Positions 8,870 to 18,265 of a DNA stretch of 64,000 bases are shown here, one piece after another. Position 1 is the stretch's first letter. The number at the start of each line of letters is the position of its first letter. The notes beneath the pieces are model-generated. The model saw nothing but the letters and a program-made list of their open reading frames with translations, did not search any database and was not told the DNA's origin. The stretch spans positions 1-64,000 of the forward strand of contig JAPPOQ010000007.1 of NCBI GenBank assembly GCA_028817895.1. Reading direction: 5' to 3'. A program made the translations under genes and the position numbers. The DNA comes from Ahrensia sp. (GTDB lineage: Bacteria > Pseudomonadota > Alphaproteobacteria > Rhizobiales > Rhizobiaceae).

Positions 8870-10073
8870 AGCCTTTATCTGCGATTACATTCGCACACCC
8901 ATTGGCCGCTTTGCCGGCGCTCTTTCTTCCGTGCGTACGGATGATCTGGCCGCCATTCCGCTGAAGGCGCTGCGAGAAAGAAACCCCAATGTCGACTGGC
9001 AGGCGGTCGATGATCTGATTTTCGGTTGTGCCAATCAGGCGGGAGAAGACAACCGCAATGTCGCGCGCATGGCGCTGCTGCTTGCCGGGCTGCCGATCGA
9101 TATTCCAGCTGCGACGGTCAATCGCCTGTGCGGTTCCGGCATGAATGCGGTCATCGATGCGGCACGGGCGATCAAGGCGAATGAGGCCGAATTGGTGATC
9201 GCTGGCGGGGTGGAATCCATGTCACGCGCGCCCTTTGTCATGCCCAAGGCCGCAAGTGCCTTTTCTCGCAACGCCGAAATCTACGACACAACAATCGGTT
9301 GGCGGTTCATCAATCCGGTCCTGAAGGCGCAATATGGCGTCGATTCTATGCCGGAGACCGGGGAGAATGTCGCGGAAGACTTCAAAGTTTCACGCGAGGA
9401 CCAGGATACCTTCGCCCTGCGCTCGCAGGAAAAAGCGGCGGCGGCGCAAGAGAACGGTCGTCTGGCGCTTGAAATCACGCCGGTGACGATTCCGCAGCGA
9501 AAAGGCGATCCGGTTGTGGTGGACGCCGACGAACATCCGCGCGCGACAACGCTGGAGAAGCTTGGAAAACTGCCAACGCCTTTCCGGCACGGCGGCACGG
9601 TGACGGCGGGCAATGCATCGGGCGTCAATGACGGTGCAGCCGCATTGATCATCGCGTCGGAAGCAGCAGCCAGGAAACACGGTCTCCAACCGATCGCTCG
9701 CATTCTCGGCGGTGCGGCGGCAGGTGTGGAGCCGCGCATCATGGGCATCGGCCCGGCTCCCGCGACGCAGAAGCTTTGCTCAAGGCTTGGTGTGAAACCA
9801 TCCGACTTCGATGTGATCGAATTGAATGAGGCCTTTGCTTCTCAAGGCATCGCGGTGTTGCGGGAGCTTGGTCTTGATGAGGCCGCAGCGCATATCAACC
9901 CCAATGGCGGTGCAATCGCGCTTGGCCATCCGCTTGGCATGTCCGGCGCTCGCATCACCGGCACCGCCGCGCTCGAACTGCAACAAGGTGGTGGCAAAAT
10001 GGCTCTGGCCACTATGTGCATCGGTGTCGGGCAAGGTATCGCAATCGCCATGGAGCGCGTCCGAACTGCATGA
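8862..10073 (+). CDS. pcaF: 3-oxoadipyl-CoA thiolase
   Basis: Cleaves 3-oxoadipyl-CoA to succinyl-CoA and acetyl-CoA. The 403-residue thiolase has the nucleophilic Cys90 in NRLCGSGMNAV, the His motif NPNGGAIALGHPLG and the second Cys in ATMCIGVGQG. The N-terminus AFICDYIRTPIGRFAGAL is characteristic of the beta-ketoadipyl-CoA/PaaJ thiolase subgroup, so it may also serve the phenylacetate pathway whose epoxidase lies close by. It overlaps both pcaJ and pobA. Confidence 0.95.
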   Translation: MAEAFICDYIRTPIGRFAGALSSVRTDDLAAIPLKALRERNPNVDWQAVDDLIFGCANQAGEDNRNVARMALLLAGLPIDIPAATVNRLCGSGMNAVIDAARAIKANEAELVIAGGVESMSRAPFVMPKAASAFSRNAEIYDTTIGWRFINPVLKAQYGVDSMPETGENVAEDFKVSREDQDTFALRSQEKAAAAQENGRLALEITPVTIPQRKGDPVVVDADEHPRATTLEKLGKLPTPFRHGGTVTAGNASGVNDGAAALIIASEAAARKHGLQPIARILGGAAAGVEPRIMGIGPAPATQKLCSRLGVKPSDFDVIELNEAFASQGIAVLRELGLDEAAAHINPNGGAIALGHPLGMSGARITGTAALELQQGGGKMALATMCIGVGQGIAIAMERVRTA

Positions 10074-11248
10074 AGCGCGAGCGTACGCAGGTCTGTATCA
10101 TTGGTGGCGGGCCGTCCGGCCTGCTGCTTGCGCAATTGCTGCACACGATTGGCGTGGACAGCGTTGTTCTTGAGCAGCGCAGTCGTGAGCATGTGCTCAG
10201 CCGAATTCGCGCCGGTGTGCTGGAACAGGGCACTGTTTCGCTTCTGCATCAGGCCGGCGTGGGAGCTCGCATGGATGCGGAAGGCTTCACCCATGACGGA
10301 ACGCTGATCAGCCAGGGCGACGAGATGTTCCGCATTGATTTCACCGCGCTGACGGGCACGCCCGTCATGATTTATGGGCAAACGGAGGTGACGCGTGATC
10401 TCTACGAGGCGTGGGACGCGTGCGGCGGGCGAACCCAGTTTCACGCCGAAAACGTGACCATCCACGACGCCGATACATCGGCTCCGCACGTCACCTACAG
10501 GGTGGGAGATGCCCAACACCGCATTGATTGCGATTTCGTCGCGGGGTGTGACGGATTTCATGGCATCAGCCGCAAGTCCATCCCTGAAGACCGCAGACGC
10601 GAATATGAGAAGGTTTATCCCTTTGGCTGGCTGGGCGTTTTGTCGGAGACGCCGCCGGTCAATGACGAATTGATCTACACCAATTCCGATCGCGGTTTTG
10701 CGCTTTGCTCCATGCGCAATGCGCAACTGAGCCGTTACTACATTCAGTGCAGCGCGCATGATCGTGTTGAAAACTGGCCGGATGACGAATTTTGGGCGGA
10801 GCTGAAACGCCGCATTCCCGCGCAGACTGCGGAAGCGCTGGTCACTGGCCCCTCGGTCGAGAAATCCATCGCGCCACTGCGTTCGTTCGTGACGGAGCCG
10901 ATGCGCTGGGGACGGCTGTTTTTATGTGGGGATGCAGCCCATATCGTGCCGCCAACCGGGGCCAAGGGTCTGAACACCGCAGCATCCGATGTGCACTATC
11001 TCTTCGAAGGGCTGCGCCAGCATTATCAGGACGCTGATGATGAAGGGCTGGACTGCTATTCCGAACGGGCGCTTACCCGAGTCTGGAAGGCTGAGCGGTT
11101 CAGTTGGTGGTTGTCATCGCTAATGCATCGCTTTCCCGACCAAAGCGAGTTCGACCGAAAAATGCAGATTGCCGAGCTGGACTTTCTGCGTACTAATGAG
11201 GCCGCGCAAAAGGCGATGGCGCAGAACTATGTCGGTCTGCCATACTGA
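10070..11248 (+). CDS. pobA: 4-hydroxybenzoate 3-monooxygenase
   Basis: FAD- and NAD(P)H-dependent hydroxylase that converts 4-hydroxybenzoate to protocatechuate. The 392 residues match the family length (about 394). Visible are the dinucleotide motif GGGPSG (residues 12-17), RIRAGVLEQGTV, the DG-type motif FVAGCDGFHGISR and the FAD phosphate motif LCGDAAHIVPPTGAKGLN. The start is the ATG overlapping the pcaF stop. Its place between pcaF and pcaHG puts the funnelling step in the same transcription unit as ring cleavage. Confidence 0.96.
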   Translation: MKRERTQVCIIGGGPSGLLLAQLLHTIGVDSVVLEQRSREHVLSRIRAGVLEQGTVSLLHQAGVGARMDAEGFTHDGTLISQGDEMFRIDFTALTGTPVMIYGQTEVTRDLYEAWDACGGRTQFHAENVTIHDADTSAPHVTYRVGDAQHRIDCDFVAGCDGFHGISRKSIPEDRRREYEKVYPFGWLGVLSETPPVNDELIYTNSDRGFALCSMRNAQLSRYYIQCSAHDRVENWPDDEFWAELKRRIPAQTAEALVTGPSVEKSIAPLRSFVTEPMRWGRLFLCGDAAHIVPPTGAKGLNTAASDVHYLFEGLRQHYQDADDEGLDCYSERALTRVWKAERFSWWLSSLMHRFPDQSEFDRKMQIAELDFLRTNEAAQKAMAQNYVGLPY

Positions 11249-11278
11249 ATTTCCCATCATTCTTCCAAGGCGCGTGTC

Positions 11279-12028
11279 ATGAGCAATAACGAAAGGTCAG
11301 AACCCGCAGCCGGGGGCTTTATCGCACGAGACCGTGCCTGGCATCCACCTGCCTTTCATGCGCCTTACAAATCCACACTGAAACGCTCGCCGCAGGCCGC
11401 ACTGATCTCGCTGCCCACATCGCTGGGGGAAGAGACTGGGCCGGTGTTCGGTCACAGCCTTTTGGGCGAACACGACAATGATCTGCTCATCAATTTCGCG
11501 AAGGCCGGTGAAACAGCCATCGGTCCGCGCATCATCATCCATGGCCGCATTCTGGACGAGCGGGGCAGGGGCGTTCCCGGTGCGCTGATTGAGATCTGGC
11601 AGGCCAATGCTGGTGGCCGCTATCGCCATAAGAAAGAGGGCTATGTCGCCGCGCTCGATCCGAATTTTGGTGGCTGTGGCCGCACCATCAGCGGTGAAGA
11701 TGGGAGTTATGTGTTTCGCACAGTTCAGCCCGGACCTTATCCATGGCCAAACGGCATGAATGACTGGCGGCCTGCCCATGTGCATTTTTCGGTTTTTGGG
11801 CATGCCTTCGCGCAAAGGCTGATCACGCAGATGTATTTTGAGGGCGATCCTCTCATCCCGCTATGCCCCATTGTTGGGTCACTGCCCACAACGGATGCTG
11901 TCGAGACGCTGGTCGCCGCACTCGACAAGAAGCAGACGCTGCCCATGGACGCGCTGGCTTACAAGTTCGACATCGTCTTGCGGGGCCGTCGCCAGACCCT
12001 TTTTGAGAACCGCAGGGAGGGTCTTTGA
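11279..12028 (+). CDS. pcaH: Protocatechuate 3,4-dioxygenase beta subunit
   Basis: Iron-bearing beta subunit of the intradiol dioxygenase that opens protocatechuate to 3-carboxy-cis,cis-muconate. In the 249 residues, the non-haem Fe(III) ligands are seen as Tyr in RYRHKKEGY, Tyr in GPYPWPNG and the two His of WRPAHVHFSVFG. The EIWQANAGGRY motif is typical. It starts 30 bases after pobA and is separated from pcaG by one base. Confidence 0.96.
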   Translation: MSNNERSEPAAGGFIARDRAWHPPAFHAPYKSTLKRSPQAALISLPTSLGEETGPVFGHSLLGEHDNDLLINFAKAGETAIGPRIIIHGRILDERGRGVPGALIEIWQANAGGRYRHKKEGYVAALDPNFGGCGRTISGEDGSYVFRTVQPGPYPWPNGMNDWRPAHVHFSVFGHAFAQRLITQMYFEGDPLIPLCPIVGSLPTTDAVETLVAALDKKQTLPMDALAYKFDIVLRGRRQTLFENRREGL

Positions 12029-12029
12029 T

Positions 12030-12662
12030 ATGGTTCAATCGCTTAATGCGTGGCGCGAAAGCCCGTCCCAGACCGCCGGGCCCTATGTCCATATTGGGTG
12101 TACGCCCAATGCTGCCGGTATTGAGGGCATCTATGCGGAAGATCTCGGATCGAGTCTGATCAGCGGCCCGGTTGCTGGCAAACAAATTGAGGTCGTCGGT
12201 GCGGTGTATGACGGCACGGGAACGCCTTTGAAGGATGCCATGGTCGAGATCTGGCAGGCCGATGCGGCCGGTCTATTCAACGCCGCCAATGAAAGTCGCG
12301 GCAAGGCGGATGAGAACTTCACTGGCTTTGGACGCGCAGCCTGCGATCAGGAGACCGGGGAATTTTCCTTCCAGACCGTCAAGCCGGGCCAGGTTCCGTG
12401 GGTCGATGGGCGTTTGCAGGCACCGCATATCACCATGTGGATTGTGGCGCGGGGTATCAATATCGGGCTGCACACCCGCATGTATTTTGACGATGAAGCG
12501 AGCGCCAATGCCGATGATCCGGTATTGCAGCGCATCGAGCATCAGAACCGGGTGCCAACGCTGATTGCGTCAAGCGAAGGAGCATCAAGCGAGGGGCAAG
12601 CGACCTATCGCTTCAACATCCACCTGCAAGGGCCGAACGAAACCGTCTTTTTTGATATGTAG
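12030..12662 (+). CDS. pcaG: Protocatechuate 3,4-dioxygenase alpha subunit
   Basis: Alpha subunit, 210 residues, homologous to PcaH but without the full set of iron ligands, as normal for PcaG. It shows QTAGPYVHIG near the N-terminus, EIWQADAAG and QAPHITMWIVARGIN, and ends in the FNIHLQGPNETVFFDM pattern. The start is the ATG at 12030, preceded by AGGGAGG. It is the last gene of the pca/pob block; the converging dioxygenase gene ends 24 bases downstream. Confidence 0.95.
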   Translation: MVQSLNAWRESPSQTAGPYVHIGCTPNAAGIEGIYAEDLGSSLISGPVAGKQIEVVGAVYDGTGTPLKDAMVEIWQADAAGLFNAANESRGKADENFTGFGRAACDQETGEFSFQTVKPGQVPWVDGRLQAPHITMWIVARGINIGLHTRMYFDDEASANADDPVLQRIEHQNRVPTLIASSEGASSEGQATYRFNIHLQGPNETVFFDM

Positions 12663-12685
12663 TTTCGGTGCGGGCGAGATTTGCT

Positions 12686-13567
12686 CTAATCATCTCGCGC
12701 TAGCACGAAGTCGTATTCCACATCGAAGAAGCGACCGGAGAAGCCGTGCTCGGCGGCGGCTTGTTGATCATCGACGGGCTTGAACTCGGCCATCAGACTC
12801 TCCTTCACACCAAACACCGCATCGGAGTGGATGTAAGGATCGTCCGGATCGAAAATGTGGGTGGTCAGTGTGTCGAAGCCGTCCTTGGAGATGATGTAGT
12901 GAAAATGGGCGGGGCGCATGCAGTGGCGCCCCAGCGCATTCATCAATTCGCCGACCGGCCCATCCTCCGGGATTGGGTAGAATTTCGGCTTGATCGCCTT
13001 GAAGAAATAGCGTCCGTCAGCACCGGTGCGAAATACGCCGCGCAGGTTGAAATCCGGCTGAATGCCCTTTTGCTGGACGTCATAGAAGCCTTCATCATTG
13101 GCCTGCCAGACATCGATCTTCACGCCTTCCAGCGGATTGCCTTCGGTGTCGAGAATGCGCCCATGAACGAACATCGGTTCGCCCTTGTCGTCGAGGCAAA
13201 TATTGGCTCCCATCTCCAGTTCCGGGGCATCGGCAACGTGAAACGGCCCAAGTACGGTGTTTTCAGACGCTCCGTTGGGGCGGCGCGAGTTGATCGCATC
13301 GACGAGCATGGAAACGCCCATCACATCGGATAGCAGAATGAACTCCTGACGCCATTCATCGCTTTTGTGGCCGGTTTCGGTGAGGAACATGATCGCCTTA
13401 AACCACTCCTCCTGGGTCGGTTCGATCTCCTTCACCGCCTCATGGAGCTTGCGGGTCAGCACGTCCATAATCTGACGGATGCGCGGATCGGTGCTGTCGG
13501 CCATCCGGCCAATCACCACCTCTGCTGAGTTTTCCTCGGTGAAGTATCCCTGCTCATTGGTCGCCAT
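12686..13567 (-). CDS. Intradiol ring-cleavage dioxygenase, hydroxyquinol 1,2-dioxygenase-like
   Basis: Non-haem Fe(III) dioxygenase of 293 residues. An N-terminal helical dimerisation domain (to about residue 100, with RQEFILLSDVMGVSMLVDAIN) precedes the catalytic beta sandwich. Likely ligands are Tyr in EGFYDVQ, Tyr in PKFYPIP and the His pair in RPAHFHYI. The RQEFILLSD/GVSMLVDAIN segment resembles hydroxyquinol 1,2-dioxygenases more than classical CatA, but catechol remains possible. The ATG at 13567 is chosen over one at 13582, because the AGGGAGG between them fits as its ribosome binding site. It lies 45 bases downstream of paaE on the same strand. Confidence 0.88.
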   Translation of the reverse strand: MATNEQGYFTEENSAEVVIGRMADSTDPRIRQIMDVLTRKLHEAVKEIEPTQEEWFKAIMFLTETGHKSDEWRQEFILLSDVMGVSMLVDAINSRRPNGASENTVLGPFHVADAPELEMGANICLDDKGEPMFVHGRILDTEGNPLEGVKIDVWQANDEGFYDVQQKGIQPDFNLRGVFRTGADGRYFFKAIKPKFYPIPEDGPVGELMNALGRHCMRPAHFHYIISKDGFDTLTTHIFDPDDPYIHSDAVFGVKESLMAEFKPVDDQQAAAEHGFSGRFFDVEYDFVLARDD

Positions 13568-13612
13568 GACCGCCTCCCTCATGTCACGCAGATGCGCGTG
13601 ATGACTGCTTCC

Positions 13613-14680
13613 TCACTGATCATAGTCAACGACGAGACGGTCGGAAACCACAAAGGCCTGACAGGAAAGCACATAGCCGCGTTCAACTTCATAGTCCTCC
13701 AGCGCATGGTTGGCGGCCATCTCCACCTCGCCTTCCAGCACCTTGCATTTGCAGGTGGAACAGACTCCCGCGCGGCAGGCATGTGGTGCTTCGAGCGCGT
13801 TTTCAAGCGCTGCATCGAGCACTGTGAGGTCACGCGGCATGGCAAAGGCGCGCGACGTACCGTCGAGCGTTACGGTTGCCTCAACCTGCTTTGCGGCCTG
13901 CTGGGAAGAAGCAGATTGTGCGCGCTTCGGCAGCCGTCCCGTCTGCGCTGCGGCGAACAGTTCAAACTTGATCTGGTCCTTGGTCAGGCCATGATCCTTC
14001 AAGCTCGCCGCAATGGCGAGCATCATCGGCTCCGGTCCGCAAATCAGCGCGGTGTCGACGCTTTTGATATCGATCCAACTGGCGAACAGCGCCTTGCATT
14101 TTTCCGCATCGACCCGCCCAGTGAACAGATCGATGTCCTGTGCATCCGTTTCCAGAATGTGCACGATGCTGAGCCGCCCCAGAAACTGGTTCTTCAAATC
14201 CTCCAGTTCCTCGCGAAATATGATCGTGTTGATGCCGCGATTGGCATAGACCAACGTGAACCGACTGAGAGGCTCACGCGCCAGAACGGTTTTGAGGATC
14301 GACAGAACCGGTGTGATGCCGGAGCCACCGGCAAAACCGAGATAGTGACGTTTCGCTTGGCGGTCGATGGTGATGCGAAATGTGCCCATTGGCGGCATGG
14401 CCTCAAGCACATCGCCCGGCTTCATCTCGTCATTCGCCCAGCCTGAAAAGGCGCCATCACCCACCTTCTTGATACCCACCTGCAACACGCCGTCATCGGC
14501 TCCGGCGCAGATGGAGTAGGACCGGCGCAGCTCAACGCCATCAAAGGAGCGGCGGAAGGTCAAATACTGGCCGGGCACAAAGGCAAAGGCTTCGGCATCA
14601 TCCGGTTTGAGCGTGACGACAACAGCATCGCGGATCGTCTTTTGCACGTCGGTGACGGTGAGCTGGTGAAAGCGTGCCAT
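13613..14680 (-). CDS. paaE: Phenylacetyl-CoA epoxidase reductase subunit
   Basis: Electron-transfer subunit that passes NADPH electrons to the PaaABCE epoxidase. The 355 residues hold a ferredoxin reductase FAD domain (RRSYSICAG), an NAD(P) domain (GFAGGSGITPVLSI and CGPEPMM) and a C-terminal plant-type [2Fe-2S] domain with cysteines in ACRAGVCSTCKC and a fourth in LSCQA. The domain order FAD-NAD-Fe/S is typical for PaaE. It follows paaD by 18 bases in paaABCDE. Confidence 0.95.
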   Translation of the reverse strand: MARFHQLTVTDVQKTIRDAVVVTLKPDDAEAFAFVPGQYLTFRRSFDGVELRRSYSICAGADDGVLQVGIKKVGDGAFSGWANDEMKPGDVLEAMPPMGTFRITIDRQAKRHYLGFAGGSGITPVLSILKTVLAREPLSRFTLVYANRGINTIIFREELEDLKNQFLGRLSIVHILETDAQDIDLFTGRVDAEKCKALFASWIDIKSVDTALICGPEPMMLAIAASLKDHGLTKDQIKFELFAAAQTGRLPKRAQSASSQQAAKQVEATVTLDGTSRAFAMPRDLTVLDAALENALEAPHACRAGVCSTCKCKVLEGEVEMAANHALEDYEVERGYVLSCQAFVVSDRLVVDYDQ

Positions 14681-14698
14681 TGTCTTTGTCCGGTGCCG

Positions 14699-15190
14699 TC
14701 AGATGCACTTGAAATAGTCGAAGGGTTCAAGACACGTCTTGCAGCGCCATTGCGCTTTGCAGGGTGTCGATCCGAATTGGCTGATGCGTTCAAGCTCTTC
14801 GGCGCGACAATGCGGGCAATGCTGCGGACCACCGGCAGGTTGCGGAGGCGCGATGCCGTAGTCCTCCAGCCGCTTGCGGCCGCGTTCGCTGATCCAGTCG
14901 GTCGTCCATGGAGGTGATAGTTGTCGCTTAAGATCGATGCGCGGAATGCCGAGTTCCGTCAGCGCTTTGATGATCTCAAGTTTGATCATCGAAGTGGCCG
15001 GACAACCCGAATAGGTTGGTGAGACGGTGACCTCCAGCGTGCCATCTTCCCAGCGTACATCGCGGATAATGCCAAGATCGACCAATGAGATTGCGGGAAT
15101 CTCGGGGTCTGGCACCTCGTCCAGCCGTTGCCATATCTGCTCAAGCGAGAGGGACCTGTCGCCAAGCGTGATGGTGCTACCAGCTTGCAT
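14699..15190 (-). CDS. paaD: Phenylacetate degradation protein PaaD (MIP18/DUF59 family)
   Basis: Accessory protein thought to help iron-sulfur maturation of the phenylacetyl-CoA epoxidase. The 163 residues contain the DUF59 core (VPDPEIPAISLVDLGIIRDV, then SPTYSGCPAT) and a C-terminal zinc-ribbon-like segment with CPHC and two further cysteine pairs (WRCKTC, FKC). The frame is open 31 codons upstream, but the ATG at 15190 gives the family N-terminus and overlaps the end of paaC by 14 bases. Confidence 0.93.
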   Translation of the reverse strand: MQAGSTITLGDRSLSLEQIWQRLDEVPDPEIPAISLVDLGIIRDVRWEDGTLEVTVSPTYSGCPATSMIKLEIIKALTELGIPRIDLKRQLSPPWTTDWISERGRKRLEDYGIAPPQPAGGPQHCPHCRAEELERISQFGSTPCKAQWRCKTCLEPFDYFKCI

Positions 15191-15935
15191 CGGGATAGGC
15201 TCGCTGCAACCACTGCATCTGCGGCAGAATATGGCCGAGATGCTCGCTGTGCTGTCGGCCCGACTTGCCGCCTGAATGCGCAAAGTCAGTATCTGGCACG
15301 GTGAGCGTTGCCGCCTGCATGACCGGCGTGATCTGCTCGTCGAAGGCGCTGCGCAAACTGTCTGGAAGCGGTGCGATGCCTGCCTCTTTCATGATTTCAT
15401 CAACAGCATCGTTTGCGAAGAACTCACCGACATAGGGCAACAACAAATCAAGCGCGGCCTGCATCCGCGCGTGGCTCTCTTCGGTGCCATCGCCCAGGCC
15501 GATCACCGTTTCTGACGACCGCTCCTGATGATAGCTCACTTCCTTGATTGCCTTCTCCGCGATCTCGGCAACTTGCGGGTTAGAACTTTCCCGCAATGCC
15601 TCCAATTGCAGCACATGCCAGGCGTCAAAGAGATATTGGCGCATGATGGTTTGGCCAAAATCGCCATTGGGCTGCTCCACGAGCAACGTATTGCGGAAAT
15701 CCCAAACATCGCGGTGAAAGGCCAGCCCGTCGGCGTCCCGCCCGGCGCCTTCCACTTCTCCGGCAAGGCCGAGCCAAAGCTGCGTGTGGCCGGTCAGATC
15801 GAGCGCGATGTTCGCCAGCGCGATATCTTCCTCCAGAGTTGGCCCATGGCCGCACCATTGCGACAGGCGCTGTGCGAGTATGAGCGTGTTGTCGCCCATG
15901 CGCAGCAGGAGTTCGAACAGCGGATCAGCAGCCAT
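15177..15935 (-). CDS. paaC: Phenylacetyl-CoA epoxidase subunit PaaC
   Basis: Structural, non-catalytic ferritin-like subunit that pairs with PaaA. The 252 residues start [24 protein letters not shown] and contain LDLTGHTQLWL and KEVSYHQERS, helices typical of PaaC. The ATG at 15935 overlaps the paaB stop as TGATG; a GTG one codon earlier is also open. It lies in the fixed order A-B-C-D-E. Confidence 0.95.
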   Translation of the reverse strand: MAADPLFELLLRMGDNTLILAQRLSQWCGHGPTLEEDIALANIALDLTGHTQLWLGLAGEVEGAGRDADGLAFHRDVWDFRNTLLVEQPNGDFGQTIMRQYLFDAWHVLQLEALRESSNPQVAEIAEKAIKEVSYHQERSSETVIGLGDGTEESHARMQAALDLLLPYVGEFFANDAVDEIMKEAGIAPLPDSLRSAFDEQITPVMQAATLTVPDTDFAHSGGKSGRQHSEHLGHILPQMQWLQRAYPDASW

Positions 15936-16228
15936 CACATGGCTCCGACATCATCGGGAATGTCGAAAAAAGTGGGGTGCCGATACACTTTGGAGTTGGC
16001 CGGTTCGTAGAGCGGCCCTTTCTTGCCGGGCGAGGAGGCAACGATATCGTCAGCCCGCACGGCCCAAATACTCACGCCTTCATTGCGCCGCGTATAGACG
16101 TCGCGCGCATTGCGGATCGCCGCTTCCGCATCTGCGGCATGCAAACTGCCGACATGACGATGGTTCAAGCCGTGCTGGCCGCGAATGAAGATTTCCCAGA
16201 GCGGCCATTCGTGATCTGCGGCGCTCAT
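15935..16228 (-). CDS. paaB: Phenylacetyl-CoA epoxidase subunit PaaB
   Basis: Small bridging subunit of the multicomponent epoxidase, 97 residues. It begins with the conserved [20 protein letters not shown] segment, followed by [21 protein letters not shown]. Length and sequence fit PaaB throughout. It overlaps paaA by 4 bases (ATGA) and paaC by one base. Confidence 0.96.
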   Translation of the reverse strand: MSAADHEWPLWEIFIRGQHGLNHRHVGSLHAADAEAAIRNARDVYTRRNEGVSIWAVRADDIVASSPGKKGPLYEPANSKVYRHPTFFDIPDDVGAM

Positions 16229-17217
16229 TCCGCCGCCACCTTCATGGCTTCACGCTTCTGCGCATGCGCCAGCAATCCATCGCGGACCCATTGATTGTCG
16301 TCCCACGCCTTCTGGCGGGCTGCCAGGCGCTCCCTATTGCAAGGGCCATTGCCCTTCAGCACGTCGTAAAACTCGTCCCAGTCCGGTTCGCTGAAGTCGT
16401 AGTGGCCACGCTCCTCGTTCCAGGCCAGTTTGTCATCGGGAACGGTGAGACCGAGATATTCGGCCTGCGGAACGGTCTGGTCGACGAATTTCTGGCGCAA
16501 TTCGTCATTCGTGTTCATTTTGATTTTCCAGGCCATGGATTGAGCCGAATGCACGCTGTCCTTGTCGGACGGCCCAAACATCATGAGTGCAGGATACCAG
16601 AACCGGTTCAGGGCATCCTGTGCCATCTTCTTTTGCGCCGCAGTGCCATTGGCCATTTTCATCATGATGTCGAAACCCTGGCGCTGGTGGAAGCTTTCCT
16701 CCTTGCAGATGCGGATCATGGCGCGCGAATAGGGGCCGTAGGAGGTGCGTTGCAGCGGCACCTGGTTCATGATCGCCGCTCCATCGACAAGCCAGCCCAC
16801 CGCGCCCATATCGGCCCATGTCAGCGTTGGATAGTTGAAGATGGAGGAATATTTCATGCGCCCATCAAGCAGCATGCGGGTCATCTCATCGCGCGACACA
16901 CCGAGCGTTTCAGCCGCGCAATAGAGATATAGCCCGTGGCCGGCTTCATCCTGAACCTTGGCGAGCAGGATGGCCTTGCGTTCCAGCGTTGGCGCGCGGG
17001 TGATCCAGTTGCCCTCCGGCAATTGCCCGACAATTTCCGAATGCGCATGCTGACCGATCTGCCGGATCAACGTCTTGCGGTATTCTTCGGGCATCCAGTC
17101 CTTGGGTTCAATCTTCTCGCCCGCATCGATGCGCTCCTGAAAGGCACGCTCGCGCGGGTCCATCTCGTCCAGAGATTTGACGCCCGTGCCGGTCGACTTC
17201 ACCATTTGTGCATACAT
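16225..17217 (-). CDS. paaA: Phenylacetyl-CoA 1,2-epoxidase catalytic subunit
   Basis: Di-iron oxygenase subunit that epoxidises the ring of phenylacetyl-CoA. The 330 residues carry carboxylate-bridged di-iron ligand motifs, seen as the ExxH patterns in [12 protein letters not shown] and [10 protein letters not shown]. The N-terminus has [22 protein letters not shown], conserved in PaaA. It is the first gene of paaABCDE; the promoter must lie in the 85 bases before it. No paaK ligase or paaGZ genes are in the window, so the pathway is completed elsewhere. Confidence 0.96.
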   Translation of the reverse strand: MYAQMVKSTGTGVKSLDEMDPRERAFQERIDAGEKIEPKDWMPEEYRKTLIRQIGQHAHSEIVGQLPEGNWITRAPTLERKAILLAKVQDEAGHGLYLYCAAETLGVSRDEMTRMLLDGRMKYSSIFNYPTLTWADMGAVGWLVDGAAIMNQVPLQRTSYGPYSRAMIRICKEESFHQRQGFDIMMKMANGTAAQKKMAQDALNRFWYPALMMFGPSDKDSVHSAQSMAWKIKMNTNDELRQKFVDQTVPQAEYLGLTVPDDKLAWNEERGHYDFSEPDWDEFYDVLKGNGPCNRERLAARQKAWDDNQWVRDGLLAHAQKREAMKVAAE

Positions 17218-17302
17218 TGCCTGCTCCCGGTTCGTTGCGTGGCTTCAGTCCCAATGTAGTTCAATCCGCTCGCCGCAAAAAGAGGACGTGCCGCTCGAAG
17301 GG

Positions 17303-18265
17303 TCAACTGCCGATCGTCTCCGTGTTCGAGACGATCTGCTTCAGTCCTTCAATCAAAACTTCGCGGTCTTCGTCGCCAGCGTCGCTCAGCGCCTTTCGCT
17401 CAATGGCGTGGCTGAGTGCGAAGAGCTTTTCGACACGGCTGGCGCCTTGCGCGGTTCCGCTTGCGAAGGACGCGCCATCCTGCTCACTTAATCTGCACAG
17501 TCCGTCGGCTTCGAGAGATCGCAGAATGTCACCCAGTGACTGCGGATCGAGGAATGTGCGGGCCATCAATTCGCTGTAGCTGCGCGATGCCTCGCCATGC
17601 AGGCTGGCAAGTATGCGCCATTCCCCAACGGTGAGGCCGGAGTCGCGCACCGCTTCATGAATGCGATGGCCCATTTGATGATAGGCACGCGACAAGTGGT
17701 AAAAGAGCAGGCTGTCTGCGGGGCTGTCCAACCCATCATGATCAGCCGCGCGTCCAGCAGGCGTGGTCAGTGGCGCGGCGACTGCATAGGCGCCTCCGCC
17801 GAACACGAGCCCCTCTTTCCTGTTGCGCTCGATACCCTCAACCTTGCCAACGATGATCCAATGGTCACCGCCTTCATAGACAGCCCATTGCGAGCAATCG
17901 AAACGTGTCGCGCAATCGGCAAGGACCGGTACGCCGAAAGGGTCAATCTCGTGATCGCAGACAGAAAATTTGTCCATACCGCTTTTGGAAAAAGCGTTCG
18001 ACAAGGTCGTCTGCTCAACGGACAGAACATGCACCGCAAAGCGCTTCGCGGCCTTGAAGGATTGAGCCGACAGGGCGGCCTTGGTCACGCTCCACAGCAC
18101 CAATGGTGGATCCATTGAGACGGAGTTGAAGCTTGAAACTGTCATGCCAACGGGGTCGCCATTGAGACCGGGTGCGGTCACGATGGTCACGCCTGTCGCG
18201 AAGGTCGACAGCGCCTCGCGAAAATCGCGCTGCGAAAAATCCTGCACCTTAGGGTCAGGACCCAT
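17303..18265 (-). CDS. hpaC: Flavin reductase fused to a MarR-like domain (4-hydroxyphenylacetate hydroxylase reductase, C1 type)
   Basis: Supplies reduced flavin to the nearby HpaB oxygenase. Residues 10-170 form a flavin reductase domain (FREALSTFATGVTIVTAP, SSFNSVSMDPPLVLWSV, EGGDHWIIVGKV). From about 195, a winged-helix MarR-like domain follows (LTVGEWRILASLHGE). The 320-residue architecture matches the C1 reductase of Acinetobacter p-hydroxyphenylacetate hydroxylase, where the C-terminal domain binds substrate and controls FMN reduction. The ATG at 18265 and the first codons (MGPDP) lie inside the end of an inverted-repeat element, so the native N-terminus may be replaced. A longer frame to 18358 starts inside the element. 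Confidence 0.88.
   Translation of the reverse strand: MGPDPKVQDFSQRDFREALSTFATGVTIVTAPGLNGDPVGMTVSSFNSVSMDPPLVLWSVTKAALSAQSFKAAKRFAVHVLSVEQTTLSNAFSKSGMDKFSVCDHEIDPFGVPVLADCATRFDCSQWAVYEGGDHWIIVGKVEGIERNRKEGLVFGGGAYAVAAPLTTPAGRAADHDGLDSPADSLLFYHLSRAYHQMGHRIHEAVRDSGLTVGEWRILASLHGEASRSYSELMARTFLDPQSLGDILRSLEADGLCRLSEQDGASFASGTAQGASRVEKLFALSHAIERKALSDAGDEDREVLIEGLKQIVSNTETIGS

Noticed and set aside
9842-10759. Minus-strand open frame opposite pcaF/pobA
   Set aside because: It spans two confidently assigned overlapping genes and has no recognisable domains.
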